Positions 16,792-25,984 of a DNA stretch of 64,000 nt are shown one piece after another. Made by a program: the position numbers and the translations under genes. Under the pieces are notes generated by a model. The model searched no databases, was not told where the DNA came from, and was given only the letters and a program-made list of their open reading frames with translations. The DNA is from Ilyomonas sp965214235 (GTDB lineage Bacteria > Bacteroidota > Bacteroidia > Chitinophagales > Chitinophagaceae): NCBI GenBank assembly GCA_965214235.1, contig CBDCBH010000003.1:1488001-1552000 (forward strand). Reading direction: 5' to 3'. The stretch's first letter is position 1. The number at the start of each line of letters is the position of its first letter.

Positions 16792-17067
16792 CTACTGTAA
16801 CTTTTTCGAATGAATACCTATCTTCTGCTGATAGCACGTTGTAAATATGCTTTCTCCAATAGTGCGTATAAACAGTGAGCTTCTCACATCAAAAGATTGA
16901 TATACGAGTTGATCGGTAACAGGATGGCTTACAAAGACAAGCCTTTCAGGTAGATCATAGATACAGGGAGAAATTTCAAACACAATAAACTGTACCGGCT
17001 CGTATAATATTTTCTGCACGGTTGCAGAATACTTTTTGTTCAAAACCTCAAAATATATCTTGAACAT
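16792..17067 (-). CDS. Hypothetical 91-aa protein
   Basis: The frame starts at an ATG with an AT-rich upstream region. The composition is mixed alpha/beta without a signal peptide (MFKIYFEVLNKKYSATVQKI; then PERLVFVSHPVTDQLVYQSF). No motif or family is recognised. It lies beside mobile-element relics on both sides. Confidence 0.45.
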   Translation of the reverse strand: MFKIYFEVLNKKYSATVQKILYEPVQFIVFEISPCIYDLPERLVFVSHPVTDQLVYQSFDVRSSLFIRTIGESIFTTCYQQKIGIHSKKLQ

Positions 17068-17241
17068 AATAAAGTTTTGGTTACTAACATAAAGAGACAG
17101 AAACGCTTAGAAACCTGCATTATTATTCAAGCGTTTTCCCTTTTATCGAACTTTACTTATTCACAAAATTTCGTATGCTAGATATTTTAGCTTTTTTGTT
17201 TGCTAACAGATTTAGCATTGGGTATGGTTACATACCAACTA

Positions 17242-17617
17242 AAGAAACATTTTCCGGTGATTGAAATCAACCAGATCGGCGGAAACGTACAAGCAGCCTT
17301 TCTCTCATCAGGGTTTGAGTTCCACTAGGGAGTGAACAGCTTGGACAGGGAGTTAACAGAGAATCCCGACTATATTTATTTAATGCAGATGGCAGGTGAT
17401 AGCATCATAAAAGCCTGTATGCCGGTCGGTGCATGATTGTTGGTTGATCGCTCAATGAGCCGTAAAACATAAGCCTTGTTGTCGGCATCATCAATGGCGA
17501 ACTAACTGTAAAATATTTATGCATTGAAGGTAGATATGGTTGGCTTGTGCCTGCGAATAAAAAGTATCAACCTATTGAAATCATTGAAGCAATGGGCTTC
17601 ACCGTTTGAGGCGTAAT
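17242..17617 (+). pseudogene. umuD: Decayed UmuD/LexA-like S24 peptidase
   Basis: Fragments in different frames reconstruct a UmuD-like protein: PVIEINQIGGNVQAAFLSSG, ENPDYIYLMQMAGDSIIKAC, with the catalytic Ser environment 'MxGDSM' changed to GDSI, then LLVDRS, and INGELTVKYL with GRYGWLVPANKKYQPIEIIE ending MGFTV-stop-GVI, where TGA replaces the usual Trp. At least three stops and two frameshifts are present. No umuC follows. UmuD normally self-cleaves on SOS induction and joins UmuC in mutagenic polymerase V. Confidence 0.8.
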
Positions 17618-17676
17618 ATATAAATCCAAATAAATTTGATCATACTACTTGACATGTCCCTTGGAGTTGTAATATC

Positions 17677-18582
17677 TTAATGACCTCCTGCTTCTGCCTG
17701 GTTATAAATAATCGCAAAGTCTTTTGCATACTCTTCGAGTTTCACTTTGCCTAATGGGTTTGGTTTGTTCAAATCGTAGTCTTCCCAAAATTTACCGCTG
17801 CGTATGCTGGCATACATTTCTACTAAGCCTTTAGCAATGTCAGGCTTAAGACCGGCTGCTTCCAAACCGCCTTGCGATTGCTCGTCTGTAATAATTGTCC
17901 ATTTCAAATCAGGATTACCAATGGCAGCGCCTAACACCGCAGCGGTTTCATTTCCTGTGCGTTCATCGCTTGCTACGTAGCGCACTTTTTTGCCGGTAAG
18001 CGGCATGGCAATTTCATCGGCAATGGCAGCCGCAATATCCTTGGGGGATACCCAGATGATCTTATCCTCACCATAATTAGCGGCAATAAATCCTTGCTTT
18101 ATCATACCTACATAACCCAATAAATTGTAGTAAAACGAAGTAGGGCGCATATAAGTAATGGCAACGTCTGAAAGCTTGTTCATCATCGCTTCTACTTCAT
18201 GATAAATTTGAATGATGCCATTGCCTTTGGCTAAATGTGCACCAATGCTGCTGAGGAACACAACGCGTTTTATATCCGACCACTGAATAGCTTGCATATA
18301 ATTATCGGCAATTTTGCGCACATGCTCCGTAAGATCAAGATTTGGATCCCGGTAGTTTACCGGTGGTATCATGCAATACGCAGCATCTGTGTCCTGAAGA
18401 GTCGCTGTAAGAAAATCAACGTCTTCCAATGAGCCAATGGCTGCCGTGGCGCCCAAAGCTTCAATTTCCTTTTGCTTTGCGGGATTGCTGCTGACTACCG
18501 TAACCGCATGACCCTTTTGTACCAATTCCTCTGTGAGTGGCTGGCTGATATGTCCTAACGACCCTGTTACTATTACTTTCAT
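17677..18582 (-). CDS. NmrA-like NAD(P)-binding reductase (atypical SDR)
   Basis: A 301-aa protein with an N-terminal Rossmann fold: MKVIVTGSLGHISQPLTEEL gives the GxxGxxG-like nucleotide motif, and SSNPAKQKEIEALGATAAIG follows. The FLSSIGAH strand (about 113-120) and YMRPTSFYYNLL (about 145-156) are typical of NmrA/HSCARG/azoreductase-type atypical short-chain dehydrogenases that lack the YxxxK site. The C-terminal half binds substrate or partner. The role is probably quinone or redox sensing or reduction; the substrate is unknown. The gene stands alone with a gap of over 400 bp upstream. Confidence 0.87.
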   Translation of the reverse strand: MKVIVTGSLGHISQPLTEELVQKGHAVTVVSSNPAKQKEIEALGATAAIGSLEDVDFLTATLQDTDAAYCMIPPVNYRDPNLDLTEHVRKIADNYMQAIQWSDIKRVVFLSSIGAHLAKGNGIIQIYHEVEAMMNKLSDVAITYMRPTSFYYNLLGYVGMIKQGFIAANYGEDKIIWVSPKDIAAAIADEIAMPLTGKKVRYVASDERTGNETAAVLGAAIGNPDLKWTIITDEQSQGGLEAAGLKPDIAKGLVEMYASIRSGKFWEDYDLNKPNPLGKVKLEEYAKDFAIIYNQAEAGGH

Positions 18583-19009
18583 GATTCTAATTTTTAAGAT
18601 GCAAAGGTTACTCGCAATTAGGAAGCCGAAGTAGCCAAATCTATTTTTCTTGTAGTCAAATCTGAGAGCTGTATCTGGAAAGTAGTAGGCATTGGTAATA
18701 TTGCAAGCTTATAAGAGTTGAAATTTTTCGTAACGGCTCACTGCTTGCCGTCCGCAGCAGACTTCCTTGGTCCTATCTGCATAAATGTAGATCAAAAACT
18801 AATAGGAAACTGTTGCTGAATGGCTTGCGTTATCTACTATTGCAACGCCTGATGTGGTAAGGGTTAAAGTATGTGCAGTCACATTGCTAATAGCTTTTCA
18901 GCACATCGTCCACGAAGCAAGCCGATGCTTAACATTGAGTGCATCCGGATTCACAACATGTTCATATTTTTATGACTTGTCTAAATAATATTATAACCCA
19001 GTAATAAAT
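18583..19009. other. Intergenic, both promoters, no gene seen
   Basis: It separates divergent genes (NmrA-like leftward, acyltransferase rightward) and should contain both promoters. No ORF, palindrome or repeat related to others in the window was found. Confidence 0.4.
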
Positions 19010-20134
19010 ATGAAAAGCCCATCTGCCAAAAATAAAATTTATTATATAGATAATCTGCGGGTGCTAATGACAATGTTCGTTGTATTGCATCATACCTTAA
19101 TCAGCTTCGGTGCACCCGGTGGCTGGTATTTTATTGATGCAACAACCAATAAACCTGCATTAATTATAATGACCCTACTGGTGGCAACCAACCAGGCTTT
19201 CTTCATGGCGTTTTTCTTTTTCCTCTCTGCTTATTTTACTGAACCTTCTTACAACAAAAAAGGCGTCTCGAAATTTATAACAGATAGGCTAAAAAGATTA
19301 GGCGTTCCATTATTGTTTTATTCCTTCATTCTTGGGCCTTGTATGAACTTTCTTGTATACAGGTATGGATTGCATAAACAGGCAACTTTTATACAATACA
19401 TAACAGGTTATGATGACTGGATTGACTTTGGTGTATTGTGGTTTGTTGGTGCATTATTGTTGTTCACGTTTGTTTATGTGTTACTGAAGCAAATTAATAA
19501 AAACAAGCAAAGCAAACGATTTGCTTTGCCGACAAGTAAACAAATTTTTCTTTTTGCAATTGCATTGGGTATGATAAGTTATGTAGTAAGAATTGCCTTT
19601 CCTGTAGGATGGGTATTGCATCCTGTAGGTTTTCAACTGGCGCATTTTACACAATACATTACTTTGTTTATAGCAGGCGTAATTGCATTCCGCAATCTCT
19701 GGATGGAACAGCTTTCATTAAATACAGGTAAAACATTTATAGTTATTGCGCTTGTAATGGTGCTTGTAATTTTTCCGCTCATTTTTATTTTAGTCAACAG
19801 CCCGTTGGATACTTTCCAGGGCAACGGCACTTGGCAATCATTAACGGCTGCAGTTTGGGAACAACTTACAGGCATATCTATCATCGTTGCATTATCAGGC
19901 TTTGCAAAATATAAATGGAATTATACCACAAGTTTGCTGAAACGTATGTCAGGAGCGGCATTTGCAACCTATATTTTTCATCCGCTTATCGTTATATCAA
20001 TTACAATTATATTAATGCAATGGAACATTGACCCTGCATATAAAGTGTTGGTTGCTGCGCCTTGTACTATTACATTTTCGTTTTGTTTAGGATGGCTGAT
20101 AACAAAATTACCGATTGCAAGAAATATTTTGTAA
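19010..20134 (+). CDS. Acyltransferase-3 family membrane protein
   Basis: A 374-aa protein with about ten membrane helices. The N-terminal IYYIDNLRVLMTMFVVLHHT is the acyltransferase-3 signature with the conserved His of helix 1. MAFFFFLSAYF (about 66-76), RLKRLGVPLLFYSF (about 91-104) and FHPLIVISI near the end also fit. Members O-acylate carbohydrates or other acceptors at the membrane. The acceptor cannot be deduced because no biosynthetic neighbours are present. Confidence 0.87.
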   Translation: MKSPSAKNKIYYIDNLRVLMTMFVVLHHTLISFGAPGGWYFIDATTNKPALIIMTLLVATNQAFFMAFFFFLSAYFTEPSYNKKGVSKFITDRLKRLGVPLLFYSFILGPCMNFLVYRYGLHKQATFIQYITGYDDWIDFGVLWFVGALLLFTFVYVLLKQINKNKQSKRFALPTSKQIFLFAIALGMISYVVRIAFPVGWVLHPVGFQLAHFTQYITLFIAGVIAFRNLWMEQLSLNTGKTFIVIALVMVLVIFPLIFILVNSPLDTFQGNGTWQSLTAAVWEQLTGISIIVALSGFAKYKWNYTTSLLKRMSGAAFATYIFHPLIVISITIILMQWNIDPAYKVLVAAPCTITFSFCLGWLITKLPIARNIL

Positions 20135-20489
20135 CACGGATTGCATTAGCTATATGTGTTATTCGTAATTTAAGAATTAAGATCCTAAAATAAGCAAGCA
20201 AATGAATTCATTTTGCTTAACGCTTCCCTTACTGTCCCATTTAAATCATTTACATTATCTATCAAGGAACTGCTAACATACTCGCTCTTCGAAGGAAGGC
20301 ACATTTAAAAGCTAAATAATGGCGTTATTATAGGGCGTTGATGTCGTCATTTAATGAATCGTCTTTAAAACTATGAATTTTACCCGTTTTACTTATTTCT
20401 AAAACTGTTCAGACTTGCAGGTGGACGTTAAACTCTATCAATGGGTTACTATACTAGGTTACTTTAAAGTACCTGAACACTGACAAAGA

Positions 20490-20514
20490 TTGCCGTAATG
20501 ATTCATTACGGCAA
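20490..20514. terminator. Perfect 11-bp hairpin
   Basis: TTGCCGTAATG and CATTACGGCAA pair perfectly around a 3-base loop. No T-run follows on the + strand, so it may be a bidirectional terminator or a small palindromic element. The remainder of 20135-20536 holds nothing recognisable. Confidence 0.5.
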
Positions 20515-20536
20515 AGTATACAGCAATAAAATGCAC

Positions 20537-20629
20537 CTACAAATGATGACCATAATCATGATGATAATGATCATACGGATAGTAAGGATGATAATAGCCG
20601 CTGTCTGGAAATCGAGCAAGCTTGGCCAC
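20537..20629 (-). pseudogene. C-terminal relic of a Tyr/His/Pro-rich protein
   Basis: A minus-strand frame ends with FPDSGYYHPYYPYDHYHHDY, a low-complexity tail. Its 5' part is replaced by the repeat at 20630-20735, so the gene was cut by that element. The function is unknown. Confidence 0.4.
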
Positions 20630-20735
20630 GTTAGTTCGGTAATCGTTGAACAACAACAGGATTAACACAGGTTTTCTTGTCAATATGCGGAGGCATCGAA
20701 CGATCACTGGACTCAGAATATCCACTTAAGTTGTT
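20630..20735 (-). repeat. 105-bp dispersed repeat, copy 1 (most diverged)
   Basis: It shares AATCGTTGAACAACAA, GAGGTTTT-like and ATCACTGGAC...GGAATATC blocks with copies at 28.02 and 57.52 kb. As at the other two copies, it lies exactly where a coding sequence is truncated. It resembles a terminus of an IS21-type element. Confidence 0.55.
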
Positions 20736-20878
20736 TACGATAAATCGTTTTATTAGTCATTTTTGAACATTTTCAATATTTAAAGCATTCGGAATGTTCT
20801 AATAATTTAAAATAATTACCTATGTGTACAATATGGAATGACTATTGCACGTGGCTTAAACACTAAAAAATTTAAACT

Positions 20879-21121
20879 ATGAAAAAGAACAAAAACATTT
20901 TTGGCATCCTTATGCTAATTGCTGTATTAGGCATTAGCAGTCCTGTGGTAGCTCAAACGAGTGATAGCGCAAGAAACACAACTGCTTACGCAAATGACAA
21001 CCGTGATGATAATACCGGTAAATGGGGATTGCTGGGGTTAGCAGGTTTACTGGGGCTTTTAGGGCTGCGCAAAAAAGAAGATAATTATAACAACAGAACT
21101 ACTACAAACACAAACAGGTAG
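20879..21121 (+). CDS. WGxxGxxG-type small exported protein
   Basis: An 80-aa protein with a signal peptide (FGILMLIAVLGISSPVVAQ), a polar Asn/Asp-rich middle and the C-terminal block KWGLLGLAGLLGLLGLRKKE. The WGxxGxxGLLGLxGL-basic pattern is that of WGxxGxxG/CTERM-like short surface or envelope proteins. The Gly/Leu helix followed by basic residues suggests a membrane-anchoring or processing tail. The function is unknown. A strong terminator follows at 21.18 kb. Confidence 0.75.
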   Translation: MKKNKNIFGILMLIAVLGISSPVVAQTSDSARNTTAYANDNRDDNTGKWGLLGLAGLLGLLGLRKKEDNYNNRTTTNTNR

Positions 21122-21175
21122 TCTTCAACCCGGCGAAGTTTGTAACTTCTTTTTATTGCAGATGCTTACAGAATT

Positions 21176-21224
21176 AAAAACCCCGCTCTTCGTACTCTCT
21201 GTGGACTAAGCGTAGCGGGGTTTT
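21176..21224. terminator. Bidirectional terminator between convergent genes
   Basis: AAAACCCCGCT and AGCGGGGTTTT pair perfectly over the CCCCGCT core around a long loop, with A- and T-tracts on either side. It lies between the WGxxGxxG gene and the leftward 21.2 kb fragment. Confidence 0.75.
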
Positions 21225-21229
21225 CACCA

Positions 21230-21442
21230 TTACTTACTACTCTTCAGTAGAATGTGGGGTGGTAAACCATTCGGTACATTCTTTTCGTATGGAAGAACCA
21301 GTGCATAAATAATAAGCGCAGCTTGTACAACAAGCATTGCTTTAACCAGCCTACTCTCTTTTATATCCTGACTCATTACCATTGAGTAAGCTATCATACC
21401 CAGCTCATACAATAAAAAGGTAGCGGTTCTTACCCATTTTAT
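21230..21442 (-). pseudogene. C-terminal fragment of a small membrane protein
   Basis: The frame is open from a TAG at 21443 with no good start (first in-frame ATG about 40 bp in). It encodes TATFLLYELGMIAYSMVMSQ and VKAMLVVQAALIIYALVLPY, then NGLPPHILLKSSK: one or two helices and a polar tail. The missing N-terminus abuts the IS3 relic. The family is not recognised. Confidence 0.35.
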
Positions 21443-21499
21443 GCACTATGGTAGCGGATGAGAAAAGAAGATGTGTTCTGGATATGAGATCAAATCCTT

Positions 21500-21985
21500 T
21501 GCAAACATGAAGTCAATGGCATAACACTCACAAATAACAATGGAAGTCAATTTATAGCACATGCGGTAAGGGATTATATAAAAGACAAAGGGGGGTAGTT
21601 CAGGAATTTATTCATGTGGCAACGCCGGTAGAGAATCGTTTTATAGAAGCCTATCATAGCATTGTTGAAAGAGAAGTATGGCAATCGCGCCAATTTGAAG
21701 ATATACAAGCCGCCATCCAAACATTTAACCGGTGGGAAATCTTTTATAACAACCGACGCTTACATGGAAGTCTCAGAAACATTACACCCAAACAACAATG
21801 GAGTAAATGGCTGATACAGATCAACAGAGAACCAATGTCCATTGTAAGCACCAATGCTTTATCCACAAACTGCCAACCTAAATCACCAAAAATTGAAGAG
21901 AGTCATTTGGTTGCAAATTACGCTGTCAGATATCACATGATTACGCTAAACATTGATCAGGATGTTACTTAACTATCAACCATCT
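21500..21985 (+). pseudogene. Relic of an IS3-family transposase (OrfB C-terminus)
   Basis: TLTNNNGSQFIAHAVRDYIK, then after a one-base insertion at the G-run near 21595 VQEFIHVATPVENRFIEAYH and QTFNRWEIFYNNRRLHGSLR, is the C-terminal rve domain, with the catalytic Glu region changed to ENRFIEAYHS. The last 75 bp (GATTACGCTAAACATTGATC onward) recur inverted at 27.48 kb, marking the same IS end. The N-terminal part is missing. Confidence 0.8.
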
Positions 21986-22129
21986 TGCTGGTTAATCGTT
22001 AACGGAATTGGGGGATCAAGCCCACTAAAATGTTCATGATGTCCTCAAAACAAAATATTAACGACTAATGGTAAACCCTACCAGAAAAGTAAGACTAGGC
22101 ACTATTAAACTGTGAAGCATTATAAAACC

Positions 22130-22430
22130 GATGCCTGCCCCACCTGTCCGGCAAGAGCCTTATACACTAAGAATACCAAAGGAAGGCTGATAGAAAGTAG
22201 TTAATACGCTCCTTACATGGAGCGGAACAAACGAAAAGATAGAATCGCGGCCCGAGCTTTACAAGCAAAGACAATGCATAATCGAACGTCCTTATGGCAC
22301 TTTCAAACGTCAGTGGAGATTTTATTATATCATCACCAGTAAAGGAATGAAATGGGCATCATCAGATGTTGGCTTTATGTTTATTGCCTACAATTTGCAC
22401 TGGCTGATAAACATAATTGACAAAAAATAG
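22130..22430 (+). pseudogene. Relic of an IS1182-family transposase
   Basis: The segment CPTCPARALYTKN, then after a stop IIERPYGTFKRQWRFYYIIT and DVGFMFIAYNLHWLINI, is the C-terminus of IS1182-type (DUF772/DDE) transposases with the final catalytic Glu in IERPYG. It ends with TAG at 22428-22430. It holds at least one in-frame stop and lacks the N-terminal two thirds. Confidence 0.8.
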
Positions 22431-22694
22431 ATTAACAAAGTTCCTTAAGGAGCTTGTTGTGTTGTTTAATCAAATGGGTGTATCCATAAAAACGATTATC
22501 ATCAAACCAAGTCATGCATTTTTTTATCCATTCGTTTTTCGTAATATTGAAGGTCTGCTTAGAATCGGTTCCAAATTGATTTAAATTTGATGAGCAGTAA
22601 AGGTTATTAGACAAACTGCCGTTGGTGGCAAATTTAACCGATTCTCCTAACTTTATTATGAGTAAAAAGAAATCTTTTACATAAAATCAACATC

Positions 22695-24131
22695 ATGGGA
22701 ATTAAAGTTTTCCTTCTCTTTTTTATACTACTTTTTAGTACAACCAACAACAGAGCACAACAAACAATTAAAAAGCAAAAGACAATCAAGATTACACATA
22801 GCAATGGATTTGACCTAGATTCAATTGCGCTTGGAGAAGATGTAAAAAATGAGACCATCCGAACCTGGAACGCTTATTTGAAATATGCGTGGCCTCACGA
22901 TAATTTATTGCCCATTTCAAAAAAATATCATGATTGGTACGCCGAATCAATTAACATGTCACCCATTGACGGGTACAGCACCTTAAAGATTTTGGGATTT
23001 GAAGATGAAGCCAAACGTATTGAAAATTTTGTGGTAGATAGTTTAAGGTTTGATAAAGATATCTATGTAAAAGTGTTTGAAGTAGATATAAGGATTTTAG
23101 GCGGTCTGTTAAACATATACGAGATGACAGGCAACAACAAAGTACTGCAGAAAGCGCAAAATTTTGCTGACCGGCTGCTTCCTGCATTTAATTCGCCCAC
23201 TGGCCTGCCTTATTATTATGTAAACTTAAAAACCGGCGCAACGAAAGGGAATATCGTAAATGTTGCCGAGGCCGGTTCCTATATCTTTGAATTTGGTATC
23301 CTCAGTTATTACACTCAAAATCCCACATATTATCAGGTCGCTAAAAAAGCTACTAAGAAAATCTATTCGATGCGTTCAAAAATTAATTTATTGGGCCGAG
23401 ACCTTGATGTAGAAACCGGCAATTGGACGCTTACCCAAAGTATGGTGGGCGCTTATGCCGACTCGTATTTTGAATATTTGTATAAATCTTGGCTTTTATT
23501 TAAAGACCCAGAGCTAAAGAAAATGTGGGATGTACAAATTGCCGCGATCCAACAGTACATTGCCGAACTACACAACGGAATGCTATGGTACGGTAAGGTG
23601 GATATGAATACTGGCGAAAAAATAAATGCAGAAGTTACCCTTTGGGATGCATATTTTCCAGCTTTGCTTGCTTTGTCTGGAGATTTGCCAAGAGCAAAAA
23701 CGAGCTTTAATGCGTGGAATTTCCTTTGGGACAAGCAAGGTCTCATTCCAATGGTATATGATTACAATAAAGATTCAATCATCAATCCTTTTTATCAGCT
23801 TAATCCGGAAGTTATTGAATCTGCCTATTATTTGTGGCACTATACGGGTGACAGCATTTATTATTATAGAATCAGGAAATATTATGAGGATATAAAAAAA
23901 TATTGCAGAACTGAAATTGCATATTGCCATGTTGAGGATGTAAGAACCAAAAAACAGAAAGACGAAATGGAGACTTTCTTCATTGCCGAAAACATGAAAT
24001 ATTTTTACCTAACTTTCAGCCATAATAATAGCATTAATATCACCGATTATGTATTTAACACTGAAGCCCACCCTTTTAAAAAAAGTAACTTTACTGTTGA
24101 TAAAGCTAAATCGAGATTAGGGTTCAGGTAA
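22695..24131 (+). CDS. GH47-type alpha-1,2-mannosidase, exported
   Basis: A 478-aa protein with a signal peptide (IKVFLLFFILLFSTTNNRAQ). Family GH47 motifs run in order: YLKYAWPHDNLLPIS (about 57-71), STLKILGFEDEAKRI (about 95), KVFEVDIRILGGLLNIYEMT (about 119), LLPAFNSPTGLPY, ADSYFEYLYKSWLL (about 252, catalytic Glu region), QLNPEVIESAYYLWHYTGD (about 372), METFFIAENMKYFYLTFS (about 423) and VFNTEAHPF with the Ca-ligand Thr. GH47 enzymes remove alpha-1,2-mannose with inversion; most are eukaryotic ER/Golgi enzymes and bacterial members are uncommon. Length and motifs look intact. The likely role is glycan scavenging in the periplasm. Confidence 0.88.
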   Translation: MGIKVFLLFFILLFSTTNNRAQQTIKKQKTIKITHSNGFDLDSIALGEDVKNETIRTWNAYLKYAWPHDNLLPISKKYHDWYAESINMSPIDGYSTLKILGFEDEAKRIENFVVDSLRFDKDIYVKVFEVDIRILGGLLNIYEMTGNNKVLQKAQNFADRLLPAFNSPTGLPYYYVNLKTGATKGNIVNVAEAGSYIFEFGILSYYTQNPTYYQVAKKATKKIYSMRSKINLLGRDLDVETGNWTLTQSMVGAYADSYFEYLYKSWLLFKDPELKKMWDVQIAAIQQYIAELHNGMLWYGKVDMNTGEKINAEVTLWDAYFPALLALSGDLPRAKTSFNAWNFLWDKQGLIPMVYDYNKDSIINPFYQLNPEVIESAYYLWHYTGDSIYYYRIRKYYEDIKKYCRTEIAYCHVEDVRTKKQKDEMETFFIAENMKYFYLTFSHNNSINITDYVFNTEAHPFKKSNFTVDKAKSRLGFR

Positions 24132-24284
24132 TTCACAAACCTGCCTCCAATAAAGTGTGTTGCCATAATGCAGGCTGAAGTAACATGTTTTTCAACCATG
24201 GTTTTTTAATTTAGCTGCATATCCAGCTTAAAGTTATAACTTTAGCTAAGTGCAAATCATTAAGTTTAAAATATTAATATGGCT

Positions 24285-24346
24285 TCAGAGGCAAGCTTGA
24301 CGCAATTCTTTTTCCTGCACTTCGCCAAGCTTTGCCCGTTACCTGC
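24285..24346 (+). repeat. attC-like palindrome remnant next to IS982
   Basis: Left arm AGAGGCAAGCTTGACGC and right arm ACTTCGCCAAGCTTTGCCC pair imperfectly. It ends in GTTACCTGC (24338-24346). CACTTCGCCAAGCTT is nearly the same as in the 9.2 kb palindrome. IS982 inserted 50 bp further on. Confidence 0.4.
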
Positions 24347-24395
24347 AAGCTTTTCGCCGGTTCAGTTTGATGCCTCAGCTATAGCAAACTATAAT

Positions 24396-25406
24396 AACCC
24401 GTTGGCGGAGTTAATTAGCGAGAGTATGTTTAACTCTGCTTATAGGTTTGTTATAGATAAATTTGTTTAAGAACTGTAGAACAGTAAAGCCAGTAACTTT
24501 AGCAAGCACTCTGGATTTAAAGCCCAAAAAGGATTTGGCATAATTACGCTGTATCATAAACTGATCGCACAGTTGCGAGAAAACGGTTTCTATTCTTTTT
24601 CTTACTTTCTTCAGAATACGAATGAGTGGTTTGCCATCTTTCTGATTGTTTCTTAATGGCACCTCTAATTGTATGGCTGCCGTTTCAAACAAATCAATTT
24701 GCTGCTCTCTGCCGTTATATCCCTTATCGCCTGTTATAATGCAGTTGCCGAACATTTCCTGTACATCTTTTAAGTAATGAACATCATGCACACTTGCCCT
24801 GGTTAAATCCAATGATTCTATTACACCCGAAGCTGAACAAACGCTGTGCAATTTGTAGCCGTAAAAATATTTCTTTTGCGATGCACAGTATCCTTTATCC
24901 GGTGAGTGACGGGCAGATTCTTTTCCCATCTTGTTTCTTCCCTCCCTTGATAATTTACAGATTTCAATGGGCATGGAATCTATTGCAAATACATCTGCCC
25001 CACTGTTACGCCTTGCTGCCAAAAGCTTTCTCACATGTTCCGTCTTTTCAAACAATACCTTCCTGCGATAATTGTATTGCCTGCGGCTGATGATATTTTT
25101 GAAGTCATTGCTATACTCATTACGCAGCTTTACAAATAAATAATGTTCGCTGTCTATGCTTAAACACTCTGCCGTAAGGCTTAATGCAATGACTTCCATG
25201 TCTGAAAACCTCGGTTTTGTGCCCCGCCTTGCATAATTGCCTTGTGTGTCTGTTTCATCTTTTACAATTGCTTTGACCACTTCAAAAATTTTATCGAAAT
25301 TTGTTTTGATGTTGTGCATCTTGTATTGGTAAGTTTTGTCACTCACTTAGACAATGCACAACATCTTTTTGTCTCATCAACTTATAAAAAACTCCGCCAA
25401 CGGGTT
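24396..25406 (-). mobile_element. IS982-family insertion sequence, complete
   Basis: Perfect 17-bp inverted repeats AACCCGTTGGCGGAGTT (24396-24412) and its complement (25390-25406) enclose one transposase gene. The length is 1011 bp, as usual for IS982. No convincing target duplication was found. Confidence 0.9.
24411..25346 (-). CDS. IS982-family transposase
   Basis: A 311-aa DDE transposase: Asp in FAIDSMPIEIC (about 120), Asp in CIITGDKGYNG (about 200), Glu in RKRIETVFSQL (about 252). It is full length and uninterrupted. Its stop codon overlaps the inner end of the left terminal repeat, which is common for compact IS. It is only distantly related to the transposase at 63.0 kb. Confidence 0.92.
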   Translation of the reverse strand: MSDKTYQYKMHNIKTNFDKIFEVVKAIVKDETDTQGNYARRGTKPRFSDMEVIALSLTAECLSIDSEHYLFVKLRNEYSNDFKNIISRRQYNYRRKVLFEKTEHVRKLLAARRNSGADVFAIDSMPIEICKLSREGRNKMGKESARHSPDKGYCASQKKYFYGYKLHSVCSASGVIESLDLTRASVHDVHYLKDVQEMFGNCIITGDKGYNGREQQIDLFETAAIQLEVPLRNNQKDGKPLIRILKKVRKRIETVFSQLCDQFMIQRNYAKSFLGFKSRVLAKVTGFTVLQFLNKFIYNKPISRVKHTLAN

Positions 25407-25984
25407 AGAATACTTCAATTCTATGTTCTAAAGCTTAAGTCAAGATGGGACCGATACAATGAGTTATTTCATTCACTGCATTTGTTACGGCTCCATTATA
25501 CTATGCTCACGCTTCGCCTGGTTCCGTTCTGCCTTCACAAACGTTGCTACCTCATAACACTTTCTACTACATACATTAGCGGCATAAGGAGGCAGCTAAG
25601 GCCTGACACCTTATCAATCTATTTAAATTCCACAACTTTAAATTTTAGTGATCGCTTTTCCTTGTGTTGAGTAGTAAGAATAACTCTTTACAGAGAATAC
25701 ATTCTGGTATGTGTTATCAGCTATGAATATTTACAAACGGATTGATTTATCCATGATTGGATTGGCTCTGTCTTCACTAAAATGCAATCATTTTTCTCTT
25801 TGCCTATTTACAATATCGCTAGAATAAAAAAAAGGTAAACCTTTTAGAATCCTCCATAAAAATGTAAGATGACTTCATCAAAGGGCTTATTAAAGGATAT
25901 TTTCTAAACCATTGTAAAAAATAAACAAGCCTTTTTAAGCACTCTGTTTTGTCAAGAACAACGGATCAAAAGAGGCGCGAAGTT
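25407..25984. other. Intergenic, degenerate palindromic sequence, no gene seen
   Basis: At 25500-25590 GC-richer sequence with GCTTCGCCTGGTTCCG and ACATTAGCGGC resembles the attC-like spacers (ATTAGCGG end motif). The remainder up to 25984 shows nothing I can name. Confidence 0.3.

Noticed and set aside
22432..22614. 60-codon minus-strand ORF between IS1182 relic and GH47 gene
   Set aside because: No family likeness, no evident start signal, and it overlaps the upstream region of the GH47 gene.
24396..25406. Target-site duplication of IS982
   Set aside because: The flanks (ATAATA-side and AGAATA-side) do not give a convincing matching direct repeat.
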